Shown here: one piece after another, positions 15,651 through 23,694 of the stretch | Layout: each line of letters begins with the position of its first letter | Numbering within the stretch: position 1 is the first letter of the stretch | Assembly: GCA_037447335.1 (NCBI GenBank) | Contig: JBBIGV010000006.1 | Span: 16,966-80,965 of the forward strand | Length of the DNA stretch: 64,000 nt | Direction: 5' to 3' | DNA from: JBBIGV01 sp037447335 | GTDB taxonomy: Bacteria > Bacteroidota > Ignavibacteria > Ignavibacteriales > Ignavibacteriaceae | The notes under the pieces: model-generated | Databases searched by the model: none | What the model was told of the DNA's origin: nothing | What the model saw: only the letters and a program-made list of their open reading frames with translations | Made by a program: the position numbers and the translations under genes

Positions 15651-15920
15651 TTACCAACTTGACTTTTTTACGCCGGGGATTTCACCTCTAAGCGCCATTT
15701 CCCTGAATACTAATCTTGACACACCGAATTTGCGGTAGTAACCCCTTGCTCTACCTGTAAACATACAGCGATTCTTCAACCTGACAGGTGAAGAATTTTT
15801 CGGAAGTTTTTGAAGAGCTTCAAAGTCACCCTTTTCCTTCAATTCGGTTCTTAGCTTCTTGTAGTTCTCAACCAGTTTTTTCTTTTTAGCTTCTCTTGCA
15901 AATAAGCATGTTCTTGCCAT
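15651..15920 (-). CDS. rpsN: 30S ribosomal protein S14 (long, zinc-free form)
   Basis: The 89-aa form MARTCLFAREAKKKKLVENY continues to RGEIPGVKKSSW and lacks the two CxxC zinc pairs of short S14. I start at ATG 15920; the frame is open further upstream into rplE, but those residues do not match S14. The CMFTGRARGYYRKFGVSRLVFRE core is typical. S14 belongs to the 30S head. Confidence 0.98.
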   Translation of the reverse strand: MARTCLFAREAKKKKLVENYKKLRTELKEKGDFEALQKLPKNSSPVRLKNRCMFTGRARGYYRKFGVSRLVFREMALRGEIPGVKKSSW

Positions 15921-15933
15921 CGGTTCTCCTGAA

Positions 15934-16593
15934 TTACACTGTTTTAATTTCTTTTTTTCTGAACGGCACACCAAAGGACTGAAGAAGTTCATAGGCTTCG
16001 TTGTCTGTATTGGCGGTAGTTACGAAAGTAATATCCATTCCAAGCACTTTTGTAACTTTATCAACATTTATTTCCGGGAAAATTATCTGTTCTTTTACAC
16101 CGATAGAATAATTTCCACGTCCATCGAACGATTTGTCTGACAGACCTCTGAAATCTCTTACACGAGGCAGCGCTATATTTACCAGCCTGTCAAGAAACTC
16201 ATACATTCTTTCTTTACGAAGTGTAACCATCGCTCCAATATTCATTCCTTCTCTCAGCTTGAAGTTAGATATAGCTTTTTTTGCTTTTCTGATGCTCGGT
16301 TTCTGTCCGGTGATTGCCTCGAGGTCTCTTACGGCTTCTTCTAACACTTTAGAATCCGCAACTGCATCGCCAACACCCATATTAACTACTATTTTGTGAA
16401 GTTTAGGTACCTGCATCACACTTTTATATCCAAACTTTTTCATCAGTGAAGGAACGATTTGATTCTTATAGTTATTAGCAAGACGAGCCTGGACCCTGAT
16501 ATCCTTCATCTGGCGTTCGGAGGTCTTCGCTTCCTGCTTCGGAGATTTAGCTTTCTTCTCTGCGTTTTCTCTTTTTGTTTTTTTATCTGCCAT
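15934..16593 (-). CDS. rplE: 50S ribosomal protein L5 with an N-terminal extension
   Basis: The 219-aa product has a normal L5 body from about residue 38 (ANNYKNQIVPSLMKKFGY) with the KAKKAISNFKLREG and DRLVNIALPRVRDF motifs. Ahead of this is a Lys/Glu/Ala-rich stretch of about 35 residues absent from usual 179-187-aa L5. No start inside the body fits better, except an ATG at codon 29. L5 binds 5S rRNA and touches S13 across the subunit interface. Order rplX-rplE-rpsN is standard. Confidence 0.98.
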   Translation of the reverse strand: MADKKTKRENAEKKAKSPKQEAKTSERQMKDIRVQARLANNYKNQIVPSLMKKFGYKSVMQVPKLHKIVVNMGVGDAVADSKVLEEAVRDLEAITGQKPSIRKAKKAISNFKLREGMNIGAMVTLRKERMYEFLDRLVNIALPRVRDFRGLSDKSFDGRGNYSIGVKEQIIFPEINVDKVTKVLGMDITFVTTANTDNEAYELLQSFGVPFRKKEIKTV

Positions 16594-16628
16594 TTTTAAT
16601 TAAAACCTTAGTAAGATTATTTCGAATA

Positions 16629-16952
16629 TTAAACCATTTCACCGGTAGCTTTGCTAACACGTGCACGTATCTTTTTCCCTGTTTTTTCATCAAGGATGAT
16701 TCTTGCACCAAGTCTGGTAGTTTCACCGGTTTTGGGATCAATCAGCATCACGTTGGAAACCTGAATAGGCATTTCTTTTTCAACAATACCACCTTTTGGA
16801 TTTCGCTGTGTTGGCTTTGTATGCCTTTTTCTGATGTTTATACCTTCAATAATTATTCTTGAGTCCTTAGGAAATACTTTAAGTACCTTACCGGTTTTAC
16901 CGGCATCGTTACCGGCTATTACCATTACATTGTCATTTTTTCGAATTTTCAT
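16629..16952 (-). CDS. rplX: 50S ribosomal protein L24
   Basis: The 107-aa protein has a KOW motif at the N-terminus (KNDNVMVIAGNDAGKTGKVL) and the RHTKPTQRNPKGGIVEKE segment. L24 starts 50S assembly at the 5' end of 23S rRNA. It follows rplN by 15 nt and precedes rplE. Confidence 0.99.
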   Translation of the reverse strand: MKIRKNDNVMVIAGNDAGKTGKVLKVFPKDSRIIIEGINIRKRHTKPTQRNPKGGIVEKEMPIQVSNVMLIDPKTGETTRLGARIILDEKTGKKIRARVSKATGEMV

Positions 16953-16967
16953 TGTTAACCTGCAATC

Positions 16968-17336
16968 TTATAAAACTTCTGGCGCTAGTGAAACAATTTT
17001 CATGAATTGTTTTTCTCTCAATTCTCTTGCAACCGGGCCGAAAATACGTGTACCTCTGGGTTCATTCTGATTATTAATAAGCACTGCGGCATTCTCATCG
17101 AACCTGATGTACGAACCATCTTTTCTTTTAACTTCTTTTTTTGTCCGGACAATAACTGCTCTTGAAACCTCACCCTTTTTTACAGTTCCATTGGGAACGG
17201 CAGCCTTCACAGAAACAACAATAAGGTCTCCCAGGCTGGCATATCTGCGACCACTGCCACCAAGCACACGGATGCAGCGAATTTTCTTTGCACCCGAATT
17301 ATCTGCAACAACTAAATTTGTTTCTTCCTGAACCAT
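16968..17336 (-). CDS. rplN: 50S ribosomal protein L14
   Basis: The 122-aa protein MVQEETNLVVADNSGAKKIR has the L14 signature with RFDENAAVLINNQNEPRGTR and ends ASLAPEVL-like. L14 forms a bridge to 16S rRNA and part of the docking site of the silencing factor RsfS. Normal length and position. Confidence 0.99.
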   Translation of the reverse strand: MVQEETNLVVADNSGAKKIRCIRVLGGSGRRYASLGDLIVVSVKAAVPNGTVKKGEVSRAVIVRTKKEVKRKDGSYIRFDENAAVLINNQNEPRGTRIFGPVARELREKQFMKIVSLAPEVL

Positions 17337-17350
17337 TTCCAGCTTTCTCC

Positions 17351-17608
17351 TTACTTGGCTTTTTCTACTATTTCAACCAAACGCCATCTTTTTCTGGCGC
17401 TCAGGGGGCGGGTTTCCATTATCTTTACTTTATCACCAATACCGCACTGATTATTTTCATCGTGCGCCATCAGCTTTTTTGTTTTTTTGAAGTATTTCTT
17501 GTAGATGGGATGAGGTATTCTTCGCTCTATAGCAACTGTAATAGATTTGTCCATCTTATTGCTGACTACAACGCCTATCCTGGTTTTTCGTAAGCCTCTG
17601 GTTTCCAT
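17351..17608 (-). CDS. rpsQ: 30S ribosomal protein S17
   Basis: Starting at ATG 17608 gives 85 aa, METRGLRKTRIGVVVSNKMD onward, an OB-fold protein with KLMAHDENNQCGIGDKVKI and ETRPLSARKRWRL. A TTG two codons upstream that overlaps the rpmC stop is an alternative. S17 binds the 5' and central domains of 16S rRNA. Confidence 0.98.
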   Translation of the reverse strand: METRGLRKTRIGVVVSNKMDKSITVAIERRIPHPIYKKYFKKTKKLMAHDENNQCGIGDKVKIMETRPLSARKRWRLVEIVEKAK

Positions 17609-17610
17609 TA

Positions 17611-17835
17611 TCAAGATTTAACTCCTTCTGAATTTTCTTTTGCAGCTTCTCTTTTACGTTCTTCAAGAACGGTATTCATCTTTGCGATATCTCTTCTTAA
17701 TGTTCTCAGCTTTGCTGTGTTTGTAAGCTGCTTCAACTGATGAGCAAACTGCAAATCAACTAAATTCTTCTGTTCTTCAGCAATTCGTTTTTCAAGTTCA
17801 ACAGAATTCATTTCTCTTATTTCATAAATTTTCAT
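17611..17835 (-). CDS. rpmC: 50S ribosomal protein L29
   Basis: The 74-aa protein MKIYEIREMNSVELEKRIAE is a two-helix L29 with LVDLQFAHQLKQLTNTAKLR. The C-terminal tail after residue 62 is Lys/Glu rich. I start at ATG 17835; the frame extends upstream into rplP but without family match. L29 lies near the tunnel exit and touches signal recognition particle and trigger factor sites. Confidence 0.97.
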   Translation of the reverse strand: MKIYEIREMNSVELEKRIAEEQKNLVDLQFAHQLKQLTNTAKLRTLRRDIAKMNTVLEERKREAAKENSEGVKS

Positions 17836-17851
17836 AAATAGCACCTTGATG

Positions 17852-18268
17852 TTATTCGTAATCTGGTCTGCTAACAACTTTAGTTTTAATCGGAAGTTTG
17901 TAAGAACAAAGTTTCAAAGCTTCCGAAGCAATTTCTCTGGAAACACCGGAGACTTCAAACATAATCCTGCCAGGTTTAACAACAGCTACCCAAAATTCAG
18001 GGGCGCCTTTTCCTTTACCCATTCGTGTTTCAAGAGGTTTTTTAGAAACCGGTTTATCAGGGAAGATTCGAATCCAGACTTTACCATCTCTTTTCATTTT
18101 ACGTGAAAGCGCAACACGGCAAGCTTCAATTTGCCGGCTGGTAATCCAAGCAGGTTCCATAGCTTTCAATCCGAAATCTCCAAAAGCAACAGAACTGCCA
18201 CGGTATGCTTTACCGGTCATCCTTCCGCGCTGTGCTTTTCTGAACTTAACTCTTTTGGGCATTAACAT
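17852..18268 (-). CDS. rplP: 50S ribosomal protein L16
   Basis: The 138-aa protein MLMPKRVKFRKAQRGRMTG has the WITSRQIEACRVALSR and KPLETRMGKGKGAPEFWVAV motifs. L16 lies at the A-site side of the peptidyl transferase region and is needed for late 50S assembly. Spacing of 18 nt after rpsC. Ordinary. Confidence 0.99.
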   Translation of the reverse strand: MLMPKRVKFRKAQRGRMTGKAYRGSSVAFGDFGLKAMEPAWITSRQIEACRVALSRKMKRDGKVWIRIFPDKPVSKKPLETRMGKGKGAPEFWVAVVKPGRIMFEVSGVSREIASEALKLCSYKLPIKTKVVSRPDYE

Positions 18269-18286
18269 AAAACAAACTCCGGTGAA

Positions 18287-18928
18287 TTATTCAGTAACTC
18301 TTTTTCCTAAAATTTCTCCACGGCAAATCCAAACTTTTATTCCAATGGAGCCATAAATAGTTTCTGCGCGTCCAAGTGCATAGTCAATATCTGAACGCAA
18401 TGTATGCAGAGGAATCTTGCCTTCTTTATATTGTTCTGTTCTAGCCATTTCAGCGCCGCCTAATCTGCCTGAACACATTATTCTGATTCCGTCTGCACCC
18501 ATTCTCATAGAGGCAGTGATCGCCATTTTCATTGCTCTTCTGAATGAAACTCTGCCTGCTAACTGGTTAGCAATATTTTCAGCTACCAGGTATGCATCAA
18601 GCTCGGGTCTTTTAATTTCTGTAATCTGAACCTTAACATCTTTATCGCAAATTTGTCTTAATTCTTCTTCTAACTGTGAAATTTCTTTACCACTTTTACC
18701 AATAACCACGCCTGGTCTTGATGTATGTATTGTAAGTATAATATTCTTTGATGTACGGTCAATAATAATTCTGGAAATACCAGCTTTCTTTAGCCTGTTA
18801 CGAACATAATTTCTAAGCTTGTCGTCCTCTTTAAGCTTCTGTGAATAACTTTTATTTTCGTACCAGTTAGAATCCCAGCCTCTTATAATTCCAACTCTCA
18901 AGCCTATCGGATGTGTTTTCTGTCCCAA
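18287..18928 (-). CDS. rpsC: 30S ribosomal protein S3
   Basis: The 213-aa protein has an N-terminal KH type II domain (about 39-107) with the RPGVVIGKSGKEI loop, and the C-terminal domain with ARTEQYKEGKIPLHTLR. S3 forms part of the mRNA entry channel and its helicase activity. The start is TTG (GGACAG follows). It lies between rplV and rplP, 15-18 nt gaps. Confidence 0.99.
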   Translation of the reverse strand: MGQKTHPIGLRVGIIRGWDSNWYENKSYSQKLKEDDKLRNYVRNRLKKAGISRIIIDRTSKNIILTIHTSRPGVVIGKSGKEISQLEEELRQICDKDVKVQITEIKRPELDAYLVAENIANQLAGRVSFRRAMKMAITASMRMGADGIRIMCSGRLGGAEMARTEQYKEGKIPLHTLRSDIDYALGRAETIYGSIGIKVWICRGEILGKRVTE

Positions 18929-18943
18929 AAAAATCTCCTAAGA

Positions 18944-19288
18944 TTAATCCTTTTTAGTTACGACAATAGTTAAATGACAGGATCTTTTTCTGATCCTGTA
19001 AGCACGACCCATTGGAGCGGGTGAAATTCTTTTAATTGTTGGTCCCTGATTAACAAACACTTCTGAAACGATTAGATCGCTCGGTTCTAACCTTGTGGCA
19101 TCATCCTGATTCAGAAGATTTGATACAGCCGACCTTAAAGTTTTTTCAGCATCCTTTGAAGCACTTTTTTTAGAAAAGTGTAAAGTCTCGAGTGCTTTAT
19201 CAACTGATAAACCACGAATAAGATCAATAACCAATCTCATTTTTCTTGGTGAAGAGTTAATATATCTGTTAATTGCTGTAGCTTCCAT
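18944..19288 (-). CDS. rplV: 50S ribosomal protein L22
   Basis: Starting at ATG 19288 the protein is 114 aa, MEATAINRYINSSPRKMRLV onward, with the extended loop region around RISPAPMGRAYRIRKRSCHL that lines the exit tunnel and contacts macrolides. Upstream in-frame codons overlap rpsS and do not match the family. Standard order rpsS-rplV-rpsC. Confidence 0.98.
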   Translation of the reverse strand: MEATAINRYINSSPRKMRLVIDLIRGLSVDKALETLHFSKKSASKDAEKTLRSAVSNLLNQDDATRLEPSDLIVSEVFVNQGPTIKRISPAPMGRAYRIRKRSCHLTIVVTKKD

Positions 19289-19310
19289 ATTCAAATATAC
19301 CTTTCGCCGA

Positions 19311-19598
19311 TTATTTACCTTTAGCAGCTTTTTCAGCTTTAGTGCCCGGATGCCCGCGGAATATACGGGTGGGGGCAAATTCACCTAATTTATGCCCAAC
19401 CATATTCTCTGTGATATAAACCGGTATCATCTTATTTCCGTTATGAACGGCGATTGTGTGCCCGACAAATTCCGGTAATATCATTGAAGAACGTGACCAC
19501 GTTTTAATAATCTTCTTCTGGTTAGCTTCGTTAAGCTTGGCAATTTTTTCGTGTAAGTTGTGGTCTACAAACGGACCTTTTTTAACTGATCTTGGCAT
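19311..19598 (-). CDS. rpsS: 30S ribosomal protein S19
   Basis: The 95-aa protein MPRSVKKGPFVDHNLHEKIA carries TWSRSSMILPEFVGHTIAVHNG and the GEFAPTRIFRGHPGTKAEK tail. S19 forms the 30S head with S13. It follows rplB by 12 nt. Confidence 0.99.
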   Translation of the reverse strand: MPRSVKKGPFVDHNLHEKIAKLNEANQKKIIKTWSRSSMILPEFVGHTIAVHNGNKMIPVYITENMVGHKLGEFAPTRIFRGHPGTKAEKAAKGK

Positions 19599-19610
19599 AA
19601 TTATTCTCTA

Positions 19611-20435
19611 CTATTTTCTTCGCTTAATAATCTGTTTGTTTGATTCTTTTTTGCGCTTTCTTGTTTTCAAACCTTTTGCTTTTTGACCCCATGGTGAAAC
19701 CGGATGACCGCCGCCGGAGGTCTTTCCTTCGCCGCCTCCCATTGGGTGGTCTACAGGATTCATAGCTACACCTCTGACGTGAGGTCTTCTTCCTTTCCAT
19801 CTGTTTCTACCGGCTTTACCAAGACTTATATTTTCCTGTTCAGCATTACCAACAACACCATAAGTAGCCATGCAATCAATTCTAACCAGTCTGATTTCGC
19901 CAGATGGAAGTTTAAGCTGAGCCGTATTGCATTCTTTAGCCATTAATTGGATTGCAGCACCTGCGCTTCTACCAATCTGACCACCTTTGCCCGGTTTCAT
20001 TTCAACATTATGAATGAAACTTCCAAGCGGTAAGTCTTTAAGCGGCATTGCGTTTCCAATGTTAATTTCACTGCCCGATCCGGAAGTTACTGTATCACCA
20101 ACTTTAAGGCCGTCAGGAGCAAGAATATATCTTTTTTCTCCATCAACATAGTGAAGCAATGCGATACGGCATGTTCTGTTCGGATCGTATTCAATAGAAA
20201 AAACTTTAGCCGGTATGCCAAATTTGTTTCTTTTGAAGTCGATGATCCGGTAACGCCTCTTATGACCTCCGCCAATGTGTTTGGCAGTCAAACGTCCAAG
20301 GTTATTTCTACCACCGGATTTTTTGAGACTCCTGGTTAATGATTTTTCCGGCTTAGATCTGGTAATCTCTTCAAATGAAGAATTTGACCTGAATCTTGTT
20401 CCGGGAGTAACCGGTTTTAATTTTATGATAGCCAT
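19611..20435 (-). CDS. rplB: 50S ribosomal protein L2
   Basis: The 274-aa protein contains the RNA-binding half and the SH3-like half, with the conserved GGGEGKTSGGGHPVSPWG segment near 225-245 and the His in MNPVDHPMGGG long linked to peptidyl transferase function. L2 is required for subunit association. Length is normal. It lies between rplW and rpsS. Confidence 0.99.
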   Translation of the reverse strand: MAIIKLKPVTPGTRFRSNSSFEEITRSKPEKSLTRSLKKSGGRNNLGRLTAKHIGGGHKRRYRIIDFKRNKFGIPAKVFSIEYDPNRTCRIALLHYVDGEKRYILAPDGLKVGDTVTSGSGSEINIGNAMPLKDLPLGSFIHNVEMKPGKGGQIGRSAGAAIQLMAKECNTAQLKLPSGEIRLVRIDCMATYGVVGNAEQENISLGKAGRNRWKGRRPHVRGVAMNPVDHPMGGGEGKTSGGGHPVSPWGQKAKGLKTRKRKKESNKQIIKRRK

Positions 20436-20457
20436 TTATGATTCCAGTCTACAAAAC

Positions 20458-20751
20458 TTATACTTGCTCAAATAATTCGATCGTCTGATCTTTTTTTAAA
20501 GTAATGATTGCTTTTTTAAACCTTGCTGTTTTACCTACAAACCTGCCGCTTCTTCTAAACTGGGTTTTGGTTTTACCATGATGATTAATCGTCCGGACAG
20601 AAACAACATTTACATCAAATCTCTTTTCTATTGCGCGTGCAATTTCAATTTTATTTGCTTTCGGATGAACCAAAAAACCATACTTGCCTTTTTCGGCGCC
20701 AAGGTTAGTCATCTTTTCAGTTATGAGCGGTTTTATTAAAATATTATGCAT
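20458..20751 (-). CDS. rplW: 50S ribosomal protein L23
   Basis: The 97-aa protein has the L23 fold with ITEKMTNLGAEKGKYGFLVH and NKIEIARAIEKRFDVNVVSV. It sits at the tunnel exit and docks trigger factor and SRP. It follows rplD by 14 nt. Confidence 0.98.
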   Translation of the reverse strand: MHNILIKPLITEKMTNLGAEKGKYGFLVHPKANKIEIARAIEKRFDVNVVSVRTINHHGKTKTQFRRSGRFVGKTARFKKAIITLKKDQTIELFEQV

Positions 20752-20765
20752 TATTCAATACACCT

Positions 20766-21398
20766 TTAATTCTTCCCGAATGTATTTGTTAGAACATCAA
20801 CTGTACTCTTTTGCAGGATAAGCACCTGGTTATTAAGTATGTCATAGGTTGATGCTTTTGCAGCTTCTATTACTTTTACCTTCGGCAGGTTTCTGCCGGA
20901 TTTATAAACAGCGGACTGTAAACCGTTAGTCAGCATCAACACTTTTTTACCTGAAACTTTAAGCGAATCGAGTATCTTAACAAAATCTTTCGTTTTAGGT
21001 TGATCAAAGTTAAAGTCTTCAACAATTATCAACTGTTCATCTTTAACCTTATAGCTAAAGGCTGACTTTCTTGCCAGGCGTTTAACTTTAAGGGGCAAAT
21101 CCTGTCTGTAGTTTCGGGGACGGGGACCGAAAATTGTTCCTCCGCCAACCCAAAGAGGTGAACGGGTAGTGCCTGCACGAGCACCACCTCTTCCCTTCTG
21201 CCGCCAGGGTTTTTTACCGCCGCCTCTTACTTCGGAACGTTCCTTTGCTTTGTGCGTTCCCTGGCGCTGATTAGCCAGAAAAGCTTTTACCGCCAGGTAA
21301 ATCGCATGATCATTTGGTTCAATCCAGAAAATGCTTTCGGCAAGTTCTATTTTTTCACCTGACTTTGAACCATCTATTTTTAAAACATCTAACGTCAT
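20766..21398 (-). CDS. rplD: 50S ribosomal protein L4
   Basis: The 210-aa protein has the extended loop RSEVRGGGKKPWRQKGRGGA that reaches into the exit tunnel, then GGGTIFGPRPRNYRQDLPLK. L4 in some bacteria represses the S10 operon; no L4 leader was recognised upstream of rpsJ here. It follows rplC by 13 nt. Confidence 0.99.
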   Translation of the reverse strand: MTLDVLKIDGSKSGEKIELAESIFWIEPNDHAIYLAVKAFLANQRQGTHKAKERSEVRGGGKKPWRQKGRGGARAGTTRSPLWVGGGTIFGPRPRNYRQDLPLKVKRLARKSAFSYKVKDEQLIIVEDFNFDQPKTKDFVKILDSLKVSGKKVLMLTNGLQSAVYKSGRNLPKVKVIEAAKASTYDILNNQVLILQKSTVDVLTNTFGKN

Positions 21399-21411
21399 TT
21401 TTATTACCAGC

Positions 21412-22053
21412 TTAATTCTTTAACAGTTCTAATATTGAATTAACCTTACCAGGCACTGCTCCCTTAATAAGAATCAGATTCTGATCAGGAATAATTTTGA
21501 TAACTTTCAGACCTGAAACAGTAACATTTTCAAAACCCAGTCTACCAGCCATTCTTTGTCCTTTAAATACTCTCGAAGGGTAAGAACTGGCACCAATAGA
21601 ACCGGGTGCACGCAGCCTATCGCTTTGACCGTGAGTAGTTCCACCAACACCGCCAAATCCATGGCGTTTCATAACACCCTGGAATCCTTTGCCAATGCTT
21701 CTGCCTCTGACTTTGACCTTTTCGCCTTCTTTAAAGAGATCAATTTTAATTTCATCACCAACTTTAAAATCATTAACAGAATTAAATCTAATCTCTTTTA
21801 GTATTGCTGAAGGCTCGATCTCTTTTTTCCTGAACTGGCCCAGCACTGGTTTACGTATATTTTTTTCCTTCTTTGTTCCGAAGCCAAGCTGCAGTGCATT
21901 ATATCCATCTTTTTCTCTCGTTCTGATAGAAACAATTTTGCAAGGACCAGCCTGAATTACGGTAACGGGAACAATTTCACCATTATTATCAAAGATGCTC
22001 GTCATTCCGAGTTTCTTACCGATTATACCTGACACTTCCACTTGCATCTCCAT
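21412..22053 (-). CDS. rplC: 50S ribosomal protein L3
   Basis: The 213-aa protein starts MEMQVEVSGIIGKKLGMTSI and carries the conserved GFQGVMKRHGFGGVGGTTHG loop with the Gln that PrmB methylates in other bacteria, then GSIGASSYPSRVFKGQRMAG. L3 is one of the first 50S assembly proteins. The ATG lies 1 nt after the rpsJ stop; a second ATG two codons later is possible. Confidence 0.99.
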   Translation of the reverse strand: MEMQVEVSGIIGKKLGMTSIFDNNGEIVPVTVIQAGPCKIVSIRTREKDGYNALQLGFGTKKEKNIRKPVLGQFRKKEIEPSAILKEIRFNSVNDFKVGDEIKIDLFKEGEKVKVRGRSIGKGFQGVMKRHGFGGVGGTTHGQSDRLRAPGSIGASSYPSRVFKGQRMAGRLGFENVTVSGLKVIKIIPDQNLILIKGAVPGKVNSILELLKN

Positions 22054-22054
22054 A

Positions 22055-22363
22055 TTAAAGTTTTATTTCGATATCAACACCTGCCGGAATATCTAATTTA
22101 CTCAGCGAGTCGACAGTCTTATTGTTCGAATTGTGAATATCGATAATTCGTTTATGTGCTCTGGTTTCAAACTGCTCGCGGGATTTTTTATCCACGTGTG
22201 GTGATCTTAAAACTGTATAAACAGTTCTCTTGGTCGGAAGCGGGATTGGTCCTGAAACAACAGCACCGGTGCTTCTAACAGTTTTAATTATTTTTTCAGT
22301 TGATTTATCAATCAAAATATGATCGTAAGATTTCAACTTAATTCTTATTTTTTGACCGGGCAC
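22055..22363 (-). CDS. rpsJ: 30S ribosomal protein S10
   Basis: The 102-aa protein MPGQKIRIKLKSYDHILIDK has the long loop SGPIPLPTKRTVYTVLRSPH and VDIEIKL end. S10 (NusE) also works in antitermination with NusB. It opens the S10 operon; the gap to tuf upstream holds a perfect hairpin. Confidence 0.99.
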   Translation of the reverse strand: MPGQKIRIKLKSYDHILIDKSTEKIIKTVRSTGAVVSGPIPLPTKRTVYTVLRSPHVDKKSREQFETRAHKRIIDIHNSNNKTVDSLSKLDIPAGVDIEIKL

Positions 22364-22395
22364 TTATGATACTCCTTAATTTATAAAATATGCGA

Positions 22396-22416
22396 AAAGG
22401 GAGCGCAACTCCCTTT
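22396..22416 (-). terminator. Hairpin between tuf and rpsJ, possible terminator or attenuator
   Basis: A perfect 8-bp stem (AAAGGGAG with CTCCCTTT, 5-nt loop) with one more T behind it lies in the 72-nt tuf-rpsJ gap. The T-run is short, so partial termination or an mRNA end signal between the str and S10 operons seems likelier than a full stop. Confidence 0.5.
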
Positions 22417-22435
22417 CCGAAGCATAAAACTATCT

Positions 22436-23641
22436 TTATTCAATAATTTTGGTTATTACACCTGCGCCAACCGTCCTGCCGCCTTCACGGATAGCAAAAC
22501 GAAGACCTTCTTCCATTGCAATTTCTCCGATCAGATCAACGCTGAGCTTAACGTTGTCACCGGGCATAACCATCTCGGTTCCTTCAGGAAGCGTAGCAAC
22601 ACCGGTAACATCGGTAGTTCTGAAGTAGAACTGCGGTCTGTAACCGGAGAAGAACGGTGTATGGCGCCCGCCTTCTGCTTTTGAAAGAATATAAACTTCT
22701 CCTTCAAATTTCCTATGAGGCGTAATTGATCCGGGTTTAGCCAGAACCATTCCACGCTCAATTTCTTTTTTATCAACACCTCTGAGAAGTATACCGGCAT
22801 TGTCACCGGCAATAGCTGAATCAAGTTCTTTTCTGAACATTTCAACACCGGTAACAACGGTCTTCTTGTGCATGCCAAGTCCGATGAGTTCAACTTCTTC
22901 CTGAATTTTAATTTGTCCACGTTCAACCCTTCCTGTAGCAACTGTACCACGACCTGTAATTGAAAAAACATCCTCTACAGGCATAAGGAATGGTTTATCG
23001 GTTTCTCTTGCAGGAATCGGCACATAAGTATCAACTGCATCCATGAGTTCCCAAATACAATTGTATCTTGGGTCATCAATAGGAGCATTATTAGTAGCCG
23101 CTTCGAGAGCATGTAAAGCAGAACCTTTAACAATGGGGATTTCATCGCCCGGGAATTCATAAGAATTAAGAAGATCTCTAAGCTCAACTTCAACTAATTC
23201 AATCAGTTCCGGGTCATCAACCATATCTACTTTATTCAGGAACACTACAATTCTCGGTACACCAACCTGACGGGCTAAGAGAATATGCTCTCTGGTTTGA
23301 GGCATAGGACCATCTGTTGCAGCAACCACGAGAATTGCACCGTCCATCTGTGCAGCACCCGTGATCATGTTCTTAACGTAATCCGCGTGGCCGGGGCAAT
23401 CAACGTGAGCATAATGTCTGTTTTCAGTTGCGTACTCAACGTGAGCTGTAGCAATAGTAATACCTCTTTCTCTCTCTTCAGGTGCATTATCGATACTATC
23501 GAAAGTTCTGATTTCGGATAAGCCCTTCTTAGCGAGAGCCATTGTGATGGCAGCGGTTAATGTAGTTTTTCCATGATCTACGTGACCGATTGTACCTACG
23601 TTAACGTGAGGTTTACTCCTATCAAATTTTTCTTTTGCCAT
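22436..23641 (-). CDS. tuf: Elongation factor Tu
   Basis: The 401-aa GTPase has the P-loop GHVDHGKTTLT at 19-29, DCPGHADYVKNMITGAAQMD for G3 and NKVDMVD for G4, and ends VGAGVITKIIE. It delivers aminoacyl-tRNA to the A site. It is the last gene of the str operon, 53 nt after fusA. No second copy lies within this window; the site after tRNA-Thr, where many relatives have one, holds rpmG instead. Confidence 0.99.
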   Translation of the reverse strand: MAKEKFDRSKPHVNVGTIGHVDHGKTTLTAAITMALAKKGLSEIRTFDSIDNAPEERERGITIATAHVEYATENRHYAHVDCPGHADYVKNMITGAAQMDGAILVVAATDGPMPQTREHILLARQVGVPRIVVFLNKVDMVDDPELIELVEVELRDLLNSYEFPGDEIPIVKGSALHALEAATNNAPIDDPRYNCIWELMDAVDTYVPIPARETDKPFLMPVEDVFSITGRGTVATGRVERGQIKIQEEVELIGLGMHKKTVVTGVEMFRKELDSAIAGDNAGILLRGVDKKEIERGMVLAKPGSITPHRKFEGEVYILSKAEGGRHTPFFSGYRPQFYFRTTDVTGVATLPEGTEMVMPGDNVKLSVDLIGEIAMEEGLRFAIREGGRTVGAGVITKIIE

Positions 23642-23694
23642 CTGATTCTCCTTTTATGTTTGTTCATTCTTTATTTAAAAAATTCTTCAATTAA

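Noticed and set aside
22531..23193. Minus-strand ORFs of 146 and 72 aa inside tuf
   Set aside because: Out-of-frame readings of the EF-Tu gene; no own ribosome site or match.
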